A DNA stretch of 64,000 nt from contig NZ_SRUU01000008.1 of the NCBI RefSeq assembly GCF_004791585.1, positions 62,001 through 126,000 of the forward strand, in the 5' to 3' direction. How positions within the stretch are numbered: the first letter of the stretch is position 1; each line of letters begins with the position of its first letter. The notes under the pieces were generated by a model, which ran no database searches, had not been told where the DNA came from, and worked only from the letters and a program-made list of their open reading frames with translations. The stretch is from Mesorhizobium sp. M1C.F.Ca.ET.210.01.1.1. Its GTDB lineage: Bacteria > Pseudomonadota > Alphaproteobacteria > Rhizobiales > Rhizobiaceae. A program made the translations under genes and the position numbers. This document shows positions 26,262 to 35,166 of the stretch, one piece after another.

Positions 26262-28817
26262 TCAGGTCGCCACGGCCTTGCCGTTCACCGGCTTGTCCTC
26301 GTCGGCGGTGGCGGCCTGCGGCCTGAGCTTGAAGAGGATCAGCAACGGTGCAGCGATGAAAATCGACGAATAGGTGCCGAACACCACGCCGAACAGCATT
26401 GCCAGCGTGAAGGAGCGGATCACCTCGCCGCCGAACAGCACCAGCGCCAGCAGCGCCAGCGATGTCGTCACCGACGTCAGCGTGGTTCTCGACAACGTCT
26501 CGTTGATGGCGTTGTTCAAGAGCTGCGGCAGCGGCATCTTCTTGTACTTGCGCAAATCCTCACGCACGCGGTCATAGACCACGATCGTATCGTTCAGCGA
26601 ATAGCCGATAATTGTCAGGATCGCCGCCAGCGACGACTGGTTGAATTCCAGTCCGGAGATCACGAAGAAGCCGATGGTCATGACCACGTCGTGGACCGTG
26701 GCGACGATGGCGCCGACCGCGAACTGCCACTCGAAGCGGAACCAGACATAAAGCAGGATGCCGACCAGCGCGATCAGCATGGCGATCGTGCCCTGCTTGG
26801 CGAGCTCTCCGGAAACCGTCGGGCCCACCACCTCGACGCGGCGGAAATCGTACTGGTCCTGGAGTTCGCCCCGCACTTTGTCGATGACGGTCTGCTCGGC
26901 ATTCTCGCCGGCGTCCTGCGTGCCGACGCGGATCAAGACGTCGTTCGGCGCGCCGAATTGCTGAACCTGGACCTCGCCGATGTTGAGCTCCGACAGCCGG
27001 TTGCGGATGTCGCCGAGATCGGCGTTCCCCTGCTTGGACTGCACCTCGATCATCGAGCCGCCCTTGAAGTCGATGCCGTAGTTGATGTCGATGGTCAGGA
27101 ACCCGACGACCGACAGGATCGACAGCAGGCTGGACAGCGCGAACGTCCAGCGGCGGATGCCCATGAACGGGATCTTGGTGCCCGGCGGAATGAAGGTGAC
27201 CGGCGCCCGCGGCAGTTCCTTCGGGCGGGCCCGGCGCAGCCAGATCGCCACCAGCATGCGCGTGAAGGTGAAGGCGGTGAAGACGGTGGTCAGGATGCCG
27301 ATGGCGTAGGTGATGGCGAAGCCCTTCACCGGACCGGTGCCCAGCCAGAACAGCACCACCGTCGCGATCAGCGAGGTGACGTTGGAATCGACGATCGTTG
27401 CCAGCGCCTTGGAGAAACCGGTGTCGATAGCCTGGATCACCGAGCGGCCGTTTCGGCGCTCCTCGCGGATGCGCTCATAGATCAGAACGTTGGAGTCGAC
27501 CGCCATGCCGATGGTAAGCACGATACCGGCGATGCCCGGCAAAGTCAGTGTCGCGCCGAGCAGCGACAGCAGCGCCACGATCATCGCCACGTGGACGGCC
27601 AAAGCTATATTGGCGAGGAAGCCGAGGAAGCCATAGGCGACGAACATGAAGGCGACGACGAGGATCGAACCGATGACGCCCGCCACCTTGCCGGCGTGGA
27701 TGGAGTCCTGACCGAGGCCCGGCCCCACAGTGCGCTCTTCGATGACCGTCAGCGTTGCCGGCAGCGCGCCGGCGCGCAGCAGCACCGCCAGGTCATTGGC
27801 GCTCTGCGGCGTGAAATTGCCGGAAATCTGGCCGGTGCCGCCGAGGATCGGCTCGCGGATCTGCGGCGCCGAAATCACCTGGTTGTCGAGGATGATGGCA
27901 AACAGTTTGCCGACATTCTGCGCCGTCGCCTGGCCGAAGCGGGTCGCGCCCTTGGAATCGAAACGGAAGGAAACGACCGGCTCGTTGGTCTGCGAATTGT
28001 AGGTCGCCTGCGCATCGACCAGATTCTCACCGGAAACGATGACGCGGTTCTCGATCAGGTACGGAACCGGCGGATCGTCCTGCGAATAGAGGATCGAGGA
28101 GCCTGCCGGCGGACGGCCCTTCAGCGCATCCTGCACGGGCATCGACTGGTCGACCATCTGGAACGTCAGCTTGGCGGTCTGGCCGAGAATTTCCTTCAGC
28201 CGCTGCGGATCCTGCAGGCCCGGCACCTGCACCAGGATGCGGTCGTCGCCCTGACGCTGCACGATCGGCTCGGTGGTGCCGAGCTCGTTGACGCGGCGCT
28301 CGACCACCTCGATCGATTGCGACAGCGCCGTCGAGGTGCGGTATTTGAGGCCGGCGTCGGTGACGGTGAATTTGAGCAGGCCTGGCTCGGAATCATCCAG
28401 CGACATTTCCTGGATCGAGCCGCCGCTGAACAACCCGGCAGCCACCGGGTCGGTCAGCGGCTTCAGAACCTTCTTGGCCTGGTCAAGCTGACTTGGATCC
28501 GTGATGCGAACCTGCACGGTACGGCCCGAGCCCGAAAGACCGGTGTAGTTGATCTTTGGATTGGCGTCGCGCAGCAGCGTCCTGATCTCGTCGCGCGTCG
28601 TCTCCATCCGGTCCTTGATCAGATCGTTCTGATTCATTTCGAGCAGGATGTGCGAGCCGCCCTGAAGGTCGAGGCCGAGCGTCATCTGTCGTTTCGGCAC
28701 CCAGCTCGGCAGTTGCGCCAGCATGCTTGCCGGGAACAGGTTGGGCGCGGCGAGGATCACTGTGACGGCCACGGCCAGCCAGATCAGGATCATCTTCAGG
28801 CGCGAGAAATAGAGCAT
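26262..28817 (-). CDS. secDF: Fused protein translocase subunits SecD and SecF
   Basis: This 851-aa fusion of SecD (residues ~1-530) and SecF (~545-840) uses the proton motive force to complete export through SecYEG. SecD signatures are GLDLQGGSHILLE near the N-terminus, the P1 periplasmic domain, and GMAVDSNVLIYERIREE after TM4. SecF signatures are GIDFKGGSMIEV and GYSLNDTIVVYDRVREDLR. About 12 helices are expected. Fusion of SecD and SecF is common in rhizobia. It lies between yajC upstream (54 bp gap) and the RIME-like element downstream. Confidence 0.96.
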   Translation of the reverse strand: MLYFSRLKMILIWLAVAVTVILAAPNLFPASMLAQLPSWVPKRQMTLGLDLQGGSHILLEMNQNDLIKDRMETTRDEIRTLLRDANPKINYTGLSGSGRTVQVRITDPSQLDQAKKVLKPLTDPVAAGLFSGGSIQEMSLDDSEPGLLKFTVTDAGLKYRTSTALSQSIEVVERRVNELGTTEPIVQRQGDDRILVQVPGLQDPQRLKEILGQTAKLTFQMVDQSMPVQDALKGRPPAGSSILYSQDDPPVPYLIENRVIVSGENLVDAQATYNSQTNEPVVSFRFDSKGATRFGQATAQNVGKLFAIILDNQVISAPQIREPILGGTGQISGNFTPQSANDLAVLLRAGALPATLTVIEERTVGPGLGQDSIHAGKVAGVIGSILVVAFMFVAYGFLGFLANIALAVHVAMIVALLSLLGATLTLPGIAGIVLTIGMAVDSNVLIYERIREERRNGRSVIQAIDTGFSKALATIVDSNVTSLIATVVLFWLGTGPVKGFAITYAIGILTTVFTAFTFTRMLVAIWLRRARPKELPRAPVTFIPPGTKIPFMGIRRWTFALSSLLSILSVVGFLTIDINYGIDFKGGSMIEVQSKQGNADLGDIRNRLSELNIGEVQVQQFGAPNDVLIRVGTQDAGENAEQTVIDKVRGELQDQYDFRRVEVVGPTVSGELAKQGTIAMLIALVGILLYVWFRFEWQFAVGAIVATVHDVVMTIGFFVISGLEFNQSSLAAILTIIGYSLNDTIVVYDRVREDLRKYKKMPLPQLLNNAINETLSRTTLTSVTTSLALLALVLFGGEVIRSFTLAMLFGVVFGTYSSIFIAAPLLILFKLRPQAATADEDKPVNGKAVAT

Positions 28818-28871
28818 TCGTTCTTATCCGTTCAGGCGTACAAGCGGCAGCGTTCCGCCATCGAGGTGAAA

Positions 28872-29210
28872 TTACTTCTTGGCGTTCTGGTTCGCCACCG
28901 GTTCGCCCTTGACGCGCACGTCCGAGATCGTCGAGCGCAGCGCCGTCACCTTGGTTCCGCCGCCAAGGTCGATCTCCAGCTCATTGTCGTCGATCACCTT
29001 GGTCACCTTGCCGACGAAGCCGCCGCCGGTCACCACCGTATCGCCGCGGCGCACCGCAGCCAGCATTTCCTGCCGCTTCTTCAGCTGCGTGCGCTGCGGC
29101 CGGATGATCAGAAAATACATGATCACGAAAATCAGGACAAACGGCAAAATGCTGATGAACATATCTGGCGAGGAGCCGACTCCTTGGGCGTATGCCGGTG
29201 TGACGAACAT
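28872..29210 (-). CDS. yajC: Sec translocase auxiliary subunit YajC
   Basis: This 112-aa protein has an N-terminal leader (MFVTPAYAQ), one membrane helix (ISILPFVLIFVIMYFLIIRPQ) and the YajC core RRGDTVVTGGGFVGKVTKV. It associates with SecDF. It is the first gene of the yajC-secDF operon. Confidence 0.95.
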   Translation of the reverse strand: MFVTPAYAQGVGSSPDMFISILPFVLIFVIMYFLIIRPQRTQLKKRQEMLAAVRRGDTVVTGGGFVGKVTKVIDDNELEIDLGGGTKVTALRSTISDVRVKGEPVANQNAKK

Positions 29211-29477
29211 CGAGAAACTCCTGGATGATTGAAAACCGCCCGGGGCGGCCCCGCAAAATTTGGGCGGAATATAGTCGGTAAAGTTGCCAATGCAACTCCG
29301 CGATCAGCCGAATCCGTTGCTTTTCCAGCCGTTTGGCGCGTGCTAGAGCGTCGCAGCCGGGAGCCGTCTGGAGCTGGCCGAAAGAACCGTGCTCCAACAA
29401 AAGCTTGCAGTTGGTTCTTGGTGGGTGGACATGGAACCCGCTTCACGTTGCGGGCTGCCAAAACGAGAAGACCGGAA

Positions 29478-30350
29478 ATGACCGATAGCCTTGGTGCCTT
29501 GAACAAGAAGCTCGACCGCCTGATCGAGGCGGTCTCCCGCCTCGCCCCGCCGCCCGTTCCCGAGACCGAGCTCGGCGTGGCCGACTGCTTCGTATGGCAG
29601 GCCGACCCGGGTTTTCTGGAGCCGGTGCGCAAGGTCAACCGCGTCGACATCGGCCTGATCCGCGGCGTCGACCGGGTCCGCGACATCCTGCTCGACAACA
29701 CCGAGCGCTTCGCTTCCGGCTTCGCCGCCAACAATGTGCTGCTCTGGGGCGCGCGAGGCATGGGCAAGTCGTCGCTGGTCAAGGCCGTGCACGCCAGGGT
29801 CAATGCCTCGGACAAGCTCGACCGGCCGCTGAAGCTGATCGAGATCCACCGCGAGGACATCGACACGCTGCCGAAGCTGATGGCACTGCTGAAGGTGGCG
29901 CCCTATCGCTTCATCCTGTTTTGCGACGATCTCTCCTTCGATCACGACGACACGTCCTACAAGTCGTTGAAGGCAGCGCTCGAAGGCGGCGTCGAGGGCC
30001 GGCCGGCCAATGTCATCTTCTACGCCACGTCGAACCGGCGGCATCTGTTGCCGCGCGACATGATCGACAATGAGCGCTCCACCGCCATCAACCCGTCGGA
30101 AGCCGTGGAGGAAAAGGTGTCGCTCTCCGACCGCTTCGGCCTGTGGCTCGGCTTCCACAAATGCTCGCAGGACGAGTATCTCGAGATGATCGACGGCTAT
30201 GTCCGCTATCACGGCCTCGCCATCGACCCCGAAACGCTGCGCGCGGAAGCCCTGGAATGGGCAACGACGCGTGGCAGCCGCTCCGGCCGCGTCGCCTGGC
30301 AATTCACGCAGGACCTCGCGGGCCGCCTCGGCAAGCCGCTCAAGGATTGA
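29478..30350 (+). CDS. DUF815 family AAA-type ATPase
   Basis: This 290-aa ATP-binding protein has a Walker A WGARGMGKSSLVKAV (about residue 95), a Walker B FILFCDDLSFD, and sensor-like ATSNRRHLLPRDM. DUF815 proteins are stand-alone AAA+-like ATPases of unknown role. The ATG at 29478 has GAAGACCGGAA upstream; the frame is open further back but lacks a family match there. It is divergent from yajC and convergent with the LytM gene. Its neighbours on the other strand are envelope genes, but a functional link is not established. Confidence 0.88.
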   Translation: MTDSLGALNKKLDRLIEAVSRLAPPPVPETELGVADCFVWQADPGFLEPVRKVNRVDIGLIRGVDRVRDILLDNTERFASGFAANNVLLWGARGMGKSSLVKAVHARVNASDKLDRPLKLIEIHREDIDTLPKLMALLKVAPYRFILFCDDLSFDHDDTSYKSLKAALEGGVEGRPANVIFYATSNRRHLLPRDMIDNERSTAINPSEAVEEKVSLSDRFGLWLGFHKCSQDEYLEMIDGYVRYHGLAIDPETLRAEALEWATTRGSRSGRVAWQFTQDLAGRLGKPLKD

Positions 30351-30370
30351 GGCGAGAGGGACCGACCACT

Positions 30371-30399
30371 GAAAAAGCCCGCTCCTGGCGGAGCGGGCT
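30371..30399 (-). terminator. Terminator of the surE-pcm-nlpD end of the long operon
   Basis: A 10-bp stem AGCCCGCTCC/GGAGCGGGCT with a 4-base loop is followed on the minus strand by TTTTTC. It lies about 50 bp after the LytM gene stop and just past the convergent DUF815 gene. Confidence 0.75.
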
Positions 30400-30450
30400 G
30401 AAGCCGGCGGGCCGGACTGGAGGTCAGGCGGCCTGCGATTTGTTCTTGTT

Positions 30451-31992
30451 CTATTCGAGATAGCCGCTCGGATCGACCGGGGCTGAATTCTTGCGCACCT
30501 CGAAGTGCAGCTTCGGCGAGTCCGTCGTGCCGCTCATTCCGGACAGCGCGATCTCCTGACCGCGCTTGACCTTCTGGCCGCGCTGCACCTCGATCGAGCT
30601 GGCATGGCCGTAGACAGTGACCAGGCCGTTCTCGTGGCGCACCAGCACGGTGTTGCCGAACTCCTTGAGACCGTCGCCGGCGTAGATGACGACACCGTTC
30701 TCGGCCGCCTTGATCGGCGTTCCTTCCGGCACCGCGATATCGACGCCGTCCTTGCCGGAGCCGAAGCCGGAGATGACGCGGCCGCGCACCGGCCAGCGCA
30801 TCTTGCCGATGCCGGTCGCGTCCGGCGCCACCGCATCGTCGCTCTCGGCCTGCTGGATGACCTTGGCGTCCTTCTTCGGCGGCGTGTAGGAGGCGAGCGT
30901 TTCCGACGGCGTGGTCTTTGCCGGCGGCTGCGTGGTCGCCGTCGTCACCGGATCGACGGTTGCCTTGGCGGCAGTCGCAGCCGGCTTGGCGGCCGCGACC
31001 GCGGCGGTGCCGCCGGCAGGAACCTTGAGCGTCTGGCCGATCTTCAGCAGCCCGTCCTTCATGCCGTTGGCCTGCTTGAGCGCCGTGACGCCGACGCCGG
31101 TCTTGCGGGCGATCGAGGACAGGGAATCGCCCTGCTGGACGGTATAGGTGCCGCCGGCGCCGGCCGGCTTGGCCTCGGCCACCTGCGGCGCGGGCTTGGC
31201 GTCCTTCGAGCCGGCGGCCGCCGCCGATGCATCGACAGGCGCGGCCGACTTGCCGTCCTTGAGCTTTGGCTGCTGCGGCAGCACGGCCACCTTCTCAGGC
31301 GCGCCTGCGGGCTGCTTCGGGGTGTTGGCTGGCTTGCCGGCGTCGGTAACCTTCGGCTCGCCCTTGCTCGAATAGGCATAGGCCGGGATGACGATCTTCT
31401 GGCCGGACCTGATGCCCTTGTTGGCATCGAGCCCGTTGACCTTGATGATCGCATCGGCCGGCACATGATACTGTCGCGCGAGGCCCGAAATCGTCTCGCC
31501 TTCCCTCACCACGATCTCGGTCGCGTGCGGTGCCGCGCTCGCGTTGCGCACGGCATCGGGCTCGGCCGTCTTGAACGGCTTGGCGGCCGGCGCGACAGTG
31601 CCGGTGGCCGTCTTGTCGAGATGCGGCGCGGCGGGAGCCGGCGCGAGTGCCGGGACCGAGGCGGTGCGCATCGGCTTGGCGGGCGCCGCGGCCGGCTGCG
31701 AGGGCGGCGGCAACTGCTGCGACGTCACCGGCTCGAGGCTCGAGCGGCTCACCGACTGGGTGTGCGTGCCGTCGACAGGCGCCGGCGCGACCGTGTCGCC
31801 CGGATAGGGCTGGTCGGCGCTCTGCTTGTTAATGATGGCGCGCTGGTTGTTGGTGGACGAGGTGAAGACGTCGTCGACACCGTTGAAGCGCATGGCCTGG
31901 GAGCTGCATCCGGCGGCAGCGCCGGCGATCATGAGGACGGCGCAGCCACGCGCCAGATTGCGTCCGTTTGCCTTCAAAACACTGAATTGCAT
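30451..31992 (-). CDS. nlpD: LysM/LytM (M23-fold) lipoprotein, NlpD-like, probably non-catalytic
   Basis: This 513-aa lipoprotein has a lipobox AGAAAGC, low-complexity Ala/Pro linkers and two LysM peptidoglycan-binding domains (about residues 160-207 and 282-330). A C-terminal LytM/M23 domain spans about 400-513. The LytM domain has lost two key residues: the HxxxD zinc motif reads KDGVD, and the HLHFE motif reads KLHFE. E. coli NlpD has the same losses and acts as an amidase activator in cell separation. The start ATG 31992 was chosen over an upstream in-frame start. Neighbours surE and pcm match the gammaproteobacterial surE-pcm-nlpD order. Confidence 0.87.
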   Translation of the reverse strand: MQFSVLKANGRNLARGCAVLMIAGAAAGCSSQAMRFNGVDDVFTSSTNNQRAIINKQSADQPYPGDTVAPAPVDGTHTQSVSRSSLEPVTSQQLPPPSQPAAAPAKPMRTASVPALAPAPAAPHLDKTATGTVAPAAKPFKTAEPDAVRNASAAPHATEIVVREGETISGLARQYHVPADAIIKVNGLDANKGIRSGQKIVIPAYAYSSKGEPKVTDAGKPANTPKQPAGAPEKVAVLPQQPKLKDGKSAAPVDASAAAAGSKDAKPAPQVAEAKPAGAGGTYTVQQGDSLSSIARKTGVGVTALKQANGMKDGLLKIGQTLKVPAGGTAAVAAAKPAATAAKATVDPVTTATTQPPAKTTPSETLASYTPPKKDAKVIQQAESDDAVAPDATGIGKMRWPVRGRVISGFGSGKDGVDIAVPEGTPIKAAENGVVIYAGDGLKEFGNTVLVRHENGLVTVYGHASSIEVQRGQKVKRGQEIALSGMSGTTDSPKLHFEVRKNSAPVDPSGYLE

Positions 31993-32323
31993 CGCAGTAA
32001 CCCGCACAGACCCGGTACAAACTGGTCATGATTAAAGCGCGTTAATGTTACTGCGGGGTTAACCCATTAGAATCCGACGAAAATTTTCTTAAAACTTCTT
32101 GGGCGCCTTGGGACGGGCTGAGATTCAGGTCAGGCCGAGTCGAGAATGGTAGTTCCGGGAACCGGAGCGAAGCGTACTTAAAGTACGTGAGCACCGGCCT
32201 ACGCCGGCCGTCGCCTTTGCTGCGCAGTGACTGCAGTAACTCATGAGTGCTTTGGCCGGCGAAGGCCGGAAGCGCAGGAGACTGCCGTTCGCAGACCGGC
32301 ATCACCTGAATATCGGCTCGTCC
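31993..32323. other. Intergenic region before the LytM gene, mostly a foldback element
   Basis: These 331 bases hold no gene. The first ~110 bases next to the LytM gene are AT-rich and may hold its promoter. The remainder, 32123-32311, is a foldback element described separately. It separates pcm from the LytM gene within an otherwise tight operon. Confidence 0.6.
32123..32311. repeat. 189-bp foldback (MITE- or mosaic-type) repeat
   Basis: Ends are an 8-bp inverted repeat ATTCAGGT (32123-32130) and ACCTGAAT (32304-32311). Inside, the arms continue to pair imperfectly: GTCGAGAATGGTAGT against ACTGCCGTTCGCAGAC, and CCGGCCTACGCCGGCC against GGCCGGCGAAGGCCGG (one mismatch). A nested palindrome CGTACTTAAAGTACG lies in the left arm. 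No reading frame is present. This fits a non-autonomous dispersed element of the kind common in Mesorhizobium intergenic DNA. Confidence 0.7.
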
Positions 32324-32977
32324 CTAGATGACCGCGGCGACGCTGCGCAGGATCGGCTGCAGCCTGACCATGCCGATGTCCTCGCGCTCGAAACGGCTGC
32401 CGACCTTGGTGAGCTTGGCCAGCACCTGCTCGCCCTCCTCCGGACCGATCGGCGCAATGACCACGCCGCCGCTCGACAACTGGTCGAGCAGGAAGCGCGG
32501 CAGGCTGTCGAACGCCGCCCAGGCGATGATGCGGTCAAATGGCCCTTCGTTGGGCAGACCATTGGAACCATCGGCCTGGCGCGCGATGACATTGCTGATG
32601 CCCAGCGCCTCGAAACGCTGCTTTGCCTGCTCGATCAAGGTCTTGTAGCGGTCGATGGTGACGACGCGCGCGGCAAGCCTGGACATCGCGGCAGCCGTAT
32701 AACCCGACCCGGTGCCGATCTCGAGCACGCGGTTGCCCGGCTCGATGGCCAAAGCGGCGATCACCGCCGCTTGCAGGTCCACGCCCTCGATCGCTTCGCC
32801 GCATTCGATCGGCAGCATGCCCTCCGACCAGGCTATCGAATGGAATTGCGCGGAAAGGAAGCCTCGGCGCGGCGTCGCTTCGAAGGCGGCGACCAGCGCC
32901 TTCGGCGCCGTGCCCCTGCCCCGCAGGCGGAGCAGGAAAGCGGCAAAACCTTCGCGTTCGTCGATGGCTGTGTTCAT
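32324..32977 (-). CDS. pcm: Protein-L-isoaspartate O-methyltransferase
   Basis: This 217-aa SAM-dependent enzyme starts repair of isoaspartyl residues in ageing proteins. The SAM motif I is VLEIGTGSGYTAAAM. Residues in the family region before it (QFHSIAWSEGMLPIECGEAI) deviate from the usual Y.D..LPIG..QTISQP, so activity is likely but not certain. It starts 14 bp after surE and is followed by the foldback repeat. Confidence 0.88.
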   Translation of the reverse strand: MNTAIDEREGFAAFLLRLRGRGTAPKALVAAFEATPRRGFLSAQFHSIAWSEGMLPIECGEAIEGVDLQAAVIAALAIEPGNRVLEIGTGSGYTAAAMSRLAARVVTIDRYKTLIEQAKQRFEALGISNVIARQADGSNGLPNEGPFDRIIAWAAFDSLPRFLLDQLSSGGVVIAPIGPEEGEQVLAKLTKVGSRFEREDIGMVRLQPILRSVAAVI

Positions 32978-32990
32978 GCCAAAACCTTAT

Positions 32991-33749
32991 TCATGACAAC
33001 GCCTTGGTCAGCTGGTCGCGGAGTTCATGGGCGGTGAGGTCGAGCTGCAGCGGCGTCACTGACACCAGCCGGTTGCGCAGCGCGTGAAGGTCGGTGCCCT
33101 TCTTGCCTTCGACCGGCTCGCGGCCGAAGCGCAGCCAGTAGTAAGGCAGGCCGCGGCCATCGCGGCGCTCGTCGACCCAGAGGCTGTGCACGAGCTTGCC
33201 TTGCGAGGTGACAACCGTGCCCTCGATTTCGTCGGGTGCGCAGTTCGGGAAATTGACGTTGAGCAGCACGCCTTCCGGAAGCGGCGTCGCGATCAGCCTT
33301 TTCAACAGCGCCGGGGCCAGCGCCTCAGTCGTCTCGTAGGGAACGACGCGGTCCTCGCCGACATAGGAATAGGCCTGACTCACCGCGATCGAGCGGACGC
33401 CAAGGAGCGCGCCCTCCATGGCGCCGGCGACGGTGCCCGAATAGGTGACGTCGTCGGCGATGTTGGCGCCGGAGTTGACGCCCGACAGGATGAGGTCGGG
33501 CGGCCCGGGCAGGATCTTTTTCGTGCCCATGATGACGCAGTCGGTCGGCGTTCCGCGCACGGCATAGTGCTTCTCGCCGATCTTCCTCAGCCTGAGCGGC
33601 TCCGAGATCGACAGCGAATGCGCGTAGCCGGACTGATCCTGCTCGGGCGCTACCACCCAGACGTCATCCGAGAGCGTGCGGGCAATGCGTTCGAGCGACG
33701 CCAGCCCCTCGGCATGGATGCCGTCATCGTTGGTCAGCAGGATGCGCAT
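32991..33749 (-). CDS. surE: 5'/3'-nucleotidase SurE
   Basis: This 252-aa metal-dependent phosphatase acts on nucleoside monophosphates. The metal motif NDDGI is at residues 7-11, with [13 protein letters not shown] and [10 protein letters not shown] as the other active-site loops. The ATG at 33749 is just 4 bp after serS; an in-frame ATG-less extension upstream is unlikely. Part of the serS-surE-pcm-nlpD order. Confidence 0.95.
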   Translation of the reverse strand: MRILLTNDDGIHAEGLASLERIARTLSDDVWVVAPEQDQSGYAHSLSISEPLRLRKIGEKHYAVRGTPTDCVIMGTKKILPGPPDLILSGVNSGANIADDVTYSGTVAGAMEGALLGVRSIAVSQAYSYVGEDRVVPYETTEALAPALLKRLIATPLPEGVLLNVNFPNCAPDEIEGTVVTSQGKLVHSLWVDERRDGRGLPYYWLRFGREPVEGKKGTDLHALRNRLVSVTPLQLDLTAHELRDQLTKALS

Positions 33750-33753
33750 GAAC

Positions 33754-35058
33754 TCATTTCGATTCGATCTTGGCGAGACCACCCATGTAAGGCCGCAGCA
33801 CTTCAGGAATGGTTACGCTGCCATCCTCATTCTGGTAGTTTTCGATGACAGCAATCAGAGCGCGGCCGACCGCCGTGCCCGAGCCGTTCAACGTATGGAC
33901 GAAACGGTTGCCCTTGCCGTCCTTGTCCTTGTAGCGGGCATCCATGCGCCTGGCCTGGAAGTCGCCGCAGACCGAGCAGGACGAGATTTCGCGATAGGCG
34001 TTCTGTCCCGGCAGCCACACCTCGATGTCGTAGGTCTTGCGCGCGCCGAAACCCATGTCGCCGGTGCAGAGCGTCACGGTGCGGAACGGCAGGCCGAGCC
34101 GCTTCAGCACCTCCTCGGCGCATTGCGTCATGCGTTCATGCTCGGCCAGCGAGCTTTCCTGGTCGGTGATCGAGACCAGCTCGACCTTGTAGAACTGGTG
34201 CTGGCGCAGCATGCCGCGCGTGTCGCGGCCGGCGGAACCCGCTTCCGAGCGGAAGCACGGCGTCAGCGCCGTGTAGCGCAGCGGCAGCCTTTCATGCGGC
34301 GTGATCTCCTCGCGCACGAGATTGGTGAGCGGCACTTCCGCCGTCGGGATCAGGCCCAGGCGTCCGTCGCCATGTGGCGTGAAGAACAGGTCTTCCTCGA
34401 ATTTCGGCAGCTGGTTGGTACCGAAAAGCACCTCGTCGCGCACCATCAGCGGCGGGATGATTTCCTCATAGCCGTGCTCGTTGGTGTGCAGGTCGAGCAT
34501 GAACTGGCCGATCGCGCGTTCCATGCGCGCGAGCTGGCTCTTCAGCACCGTGAAGCGTGAGCCCGACAGCTTGGCTGCCCGCTCGAAGTCCATCATCCCG
34601 AGCGCTTCGCCGATCTCGAAATGCTCCTTCACCCAGTTCGGGCGCGCCGGCACCTCGCCGACGATGCGCTTGACGACATTGTCGTGCTCATCCTTGCCGA
34701 CCGGCACGTCCTCCAGCGGAACATTGGGCAGCACCGCAAGCGCGTCGTTCAGTGCCTTGTCGAGCTCGCGCTCGCGCGCCTCGCCGTTCTGGATGAACGC
34801 CTTGATGTCGCTGACTTCGCCCTTGAGCTTCTCCGCAAGCGCGGCGTCGCCAGAACGCATGGCGTTGCCGATCTCCTTCGAGGCGGCATTGCGGCGCTCC
34901 TGCTTGACCTGCAATTCGCTGAGATGCGCGCGGCGCGCCTCGTCGCTGGCGATCAGATCGTCGACGGTGGACTGCGCGTCGCCAGCCGACCACGAGCGCT
35001 TCACAAGCGCCTCGACAAGGGCCTTCGGGTTGTCGCGAATCCATTTGATGTCAAGCAT
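33754..35058 (-). CDS. serS: Seryl-tRNA synthetase
   Basis: This 434-aa class II synthetase charges tRNA-Ser. The N-terminal coiled coil (residues ~30-100, rich in Glu/Lys/Arg) binds the long variable arm. Motif 2 is visible in [20 protein letters not shown] and motif 3 in [19 protein letters not shown]. It is downstream of tatC by 108 bp and 4 bp before surE. Confidence 0.97.
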   Translation of the reverse strand: MLDIKWIRDNPKALVEALVKRSWSAGDAQSTVDDLIASDEARRAHLSELQVKQERRNAASKEIGNAMRSGDAALAEKLKGEVSDIKAFIQNGEARERELDKALNDALAVLPNVPLEDVPVGKDEHDNVVKRIVGEVPARPNWVKEHFEIGEALGMMDFERAAKLSGSRFTVLKSQLARMERAIGQFMLDLHTNEHGYEEIIPPLMVRDEVLFGTNQLPKFEEDLFFTPHGDGRLGLIPTAEVPLTNLVREEITPHERLPLRYTALTPCFRSEAGSAGRDTRGMLRQHQFYKVELVSITDQESSLAEHERMTQCAEEVLKRLGLPFRTVTLCTGDMGFGARKTYDIEVWLPGQNAYREISSCSVCGDFQARRMDARYKDKDGKGNRFVHTLNGSGTAVGRALIAVIENYQNEDGSVTIPEVLRPYMGGLAKIESK

Positions 35059-35166
35059 GGTCTGAACGCTCCTGGCTGAGGCCAGAGGGCGTAAACCGCA
35101 TCCGTCACCGATGCAAGACGGCGGTTAGGCGGACTGCCGTGATTTTCCCGGCCTTGGCGGTTCAGT

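Noticed and set aside
26691..29228. An 845-codon open frame on the plus strand opposite secDF.
   Set aside because: It is Arg/Asp/His/Gln-rich with no domain, and mirrors the codon bias of the real secDF gene on the other strand. This is typical antisense openness of GC-rich DNA.
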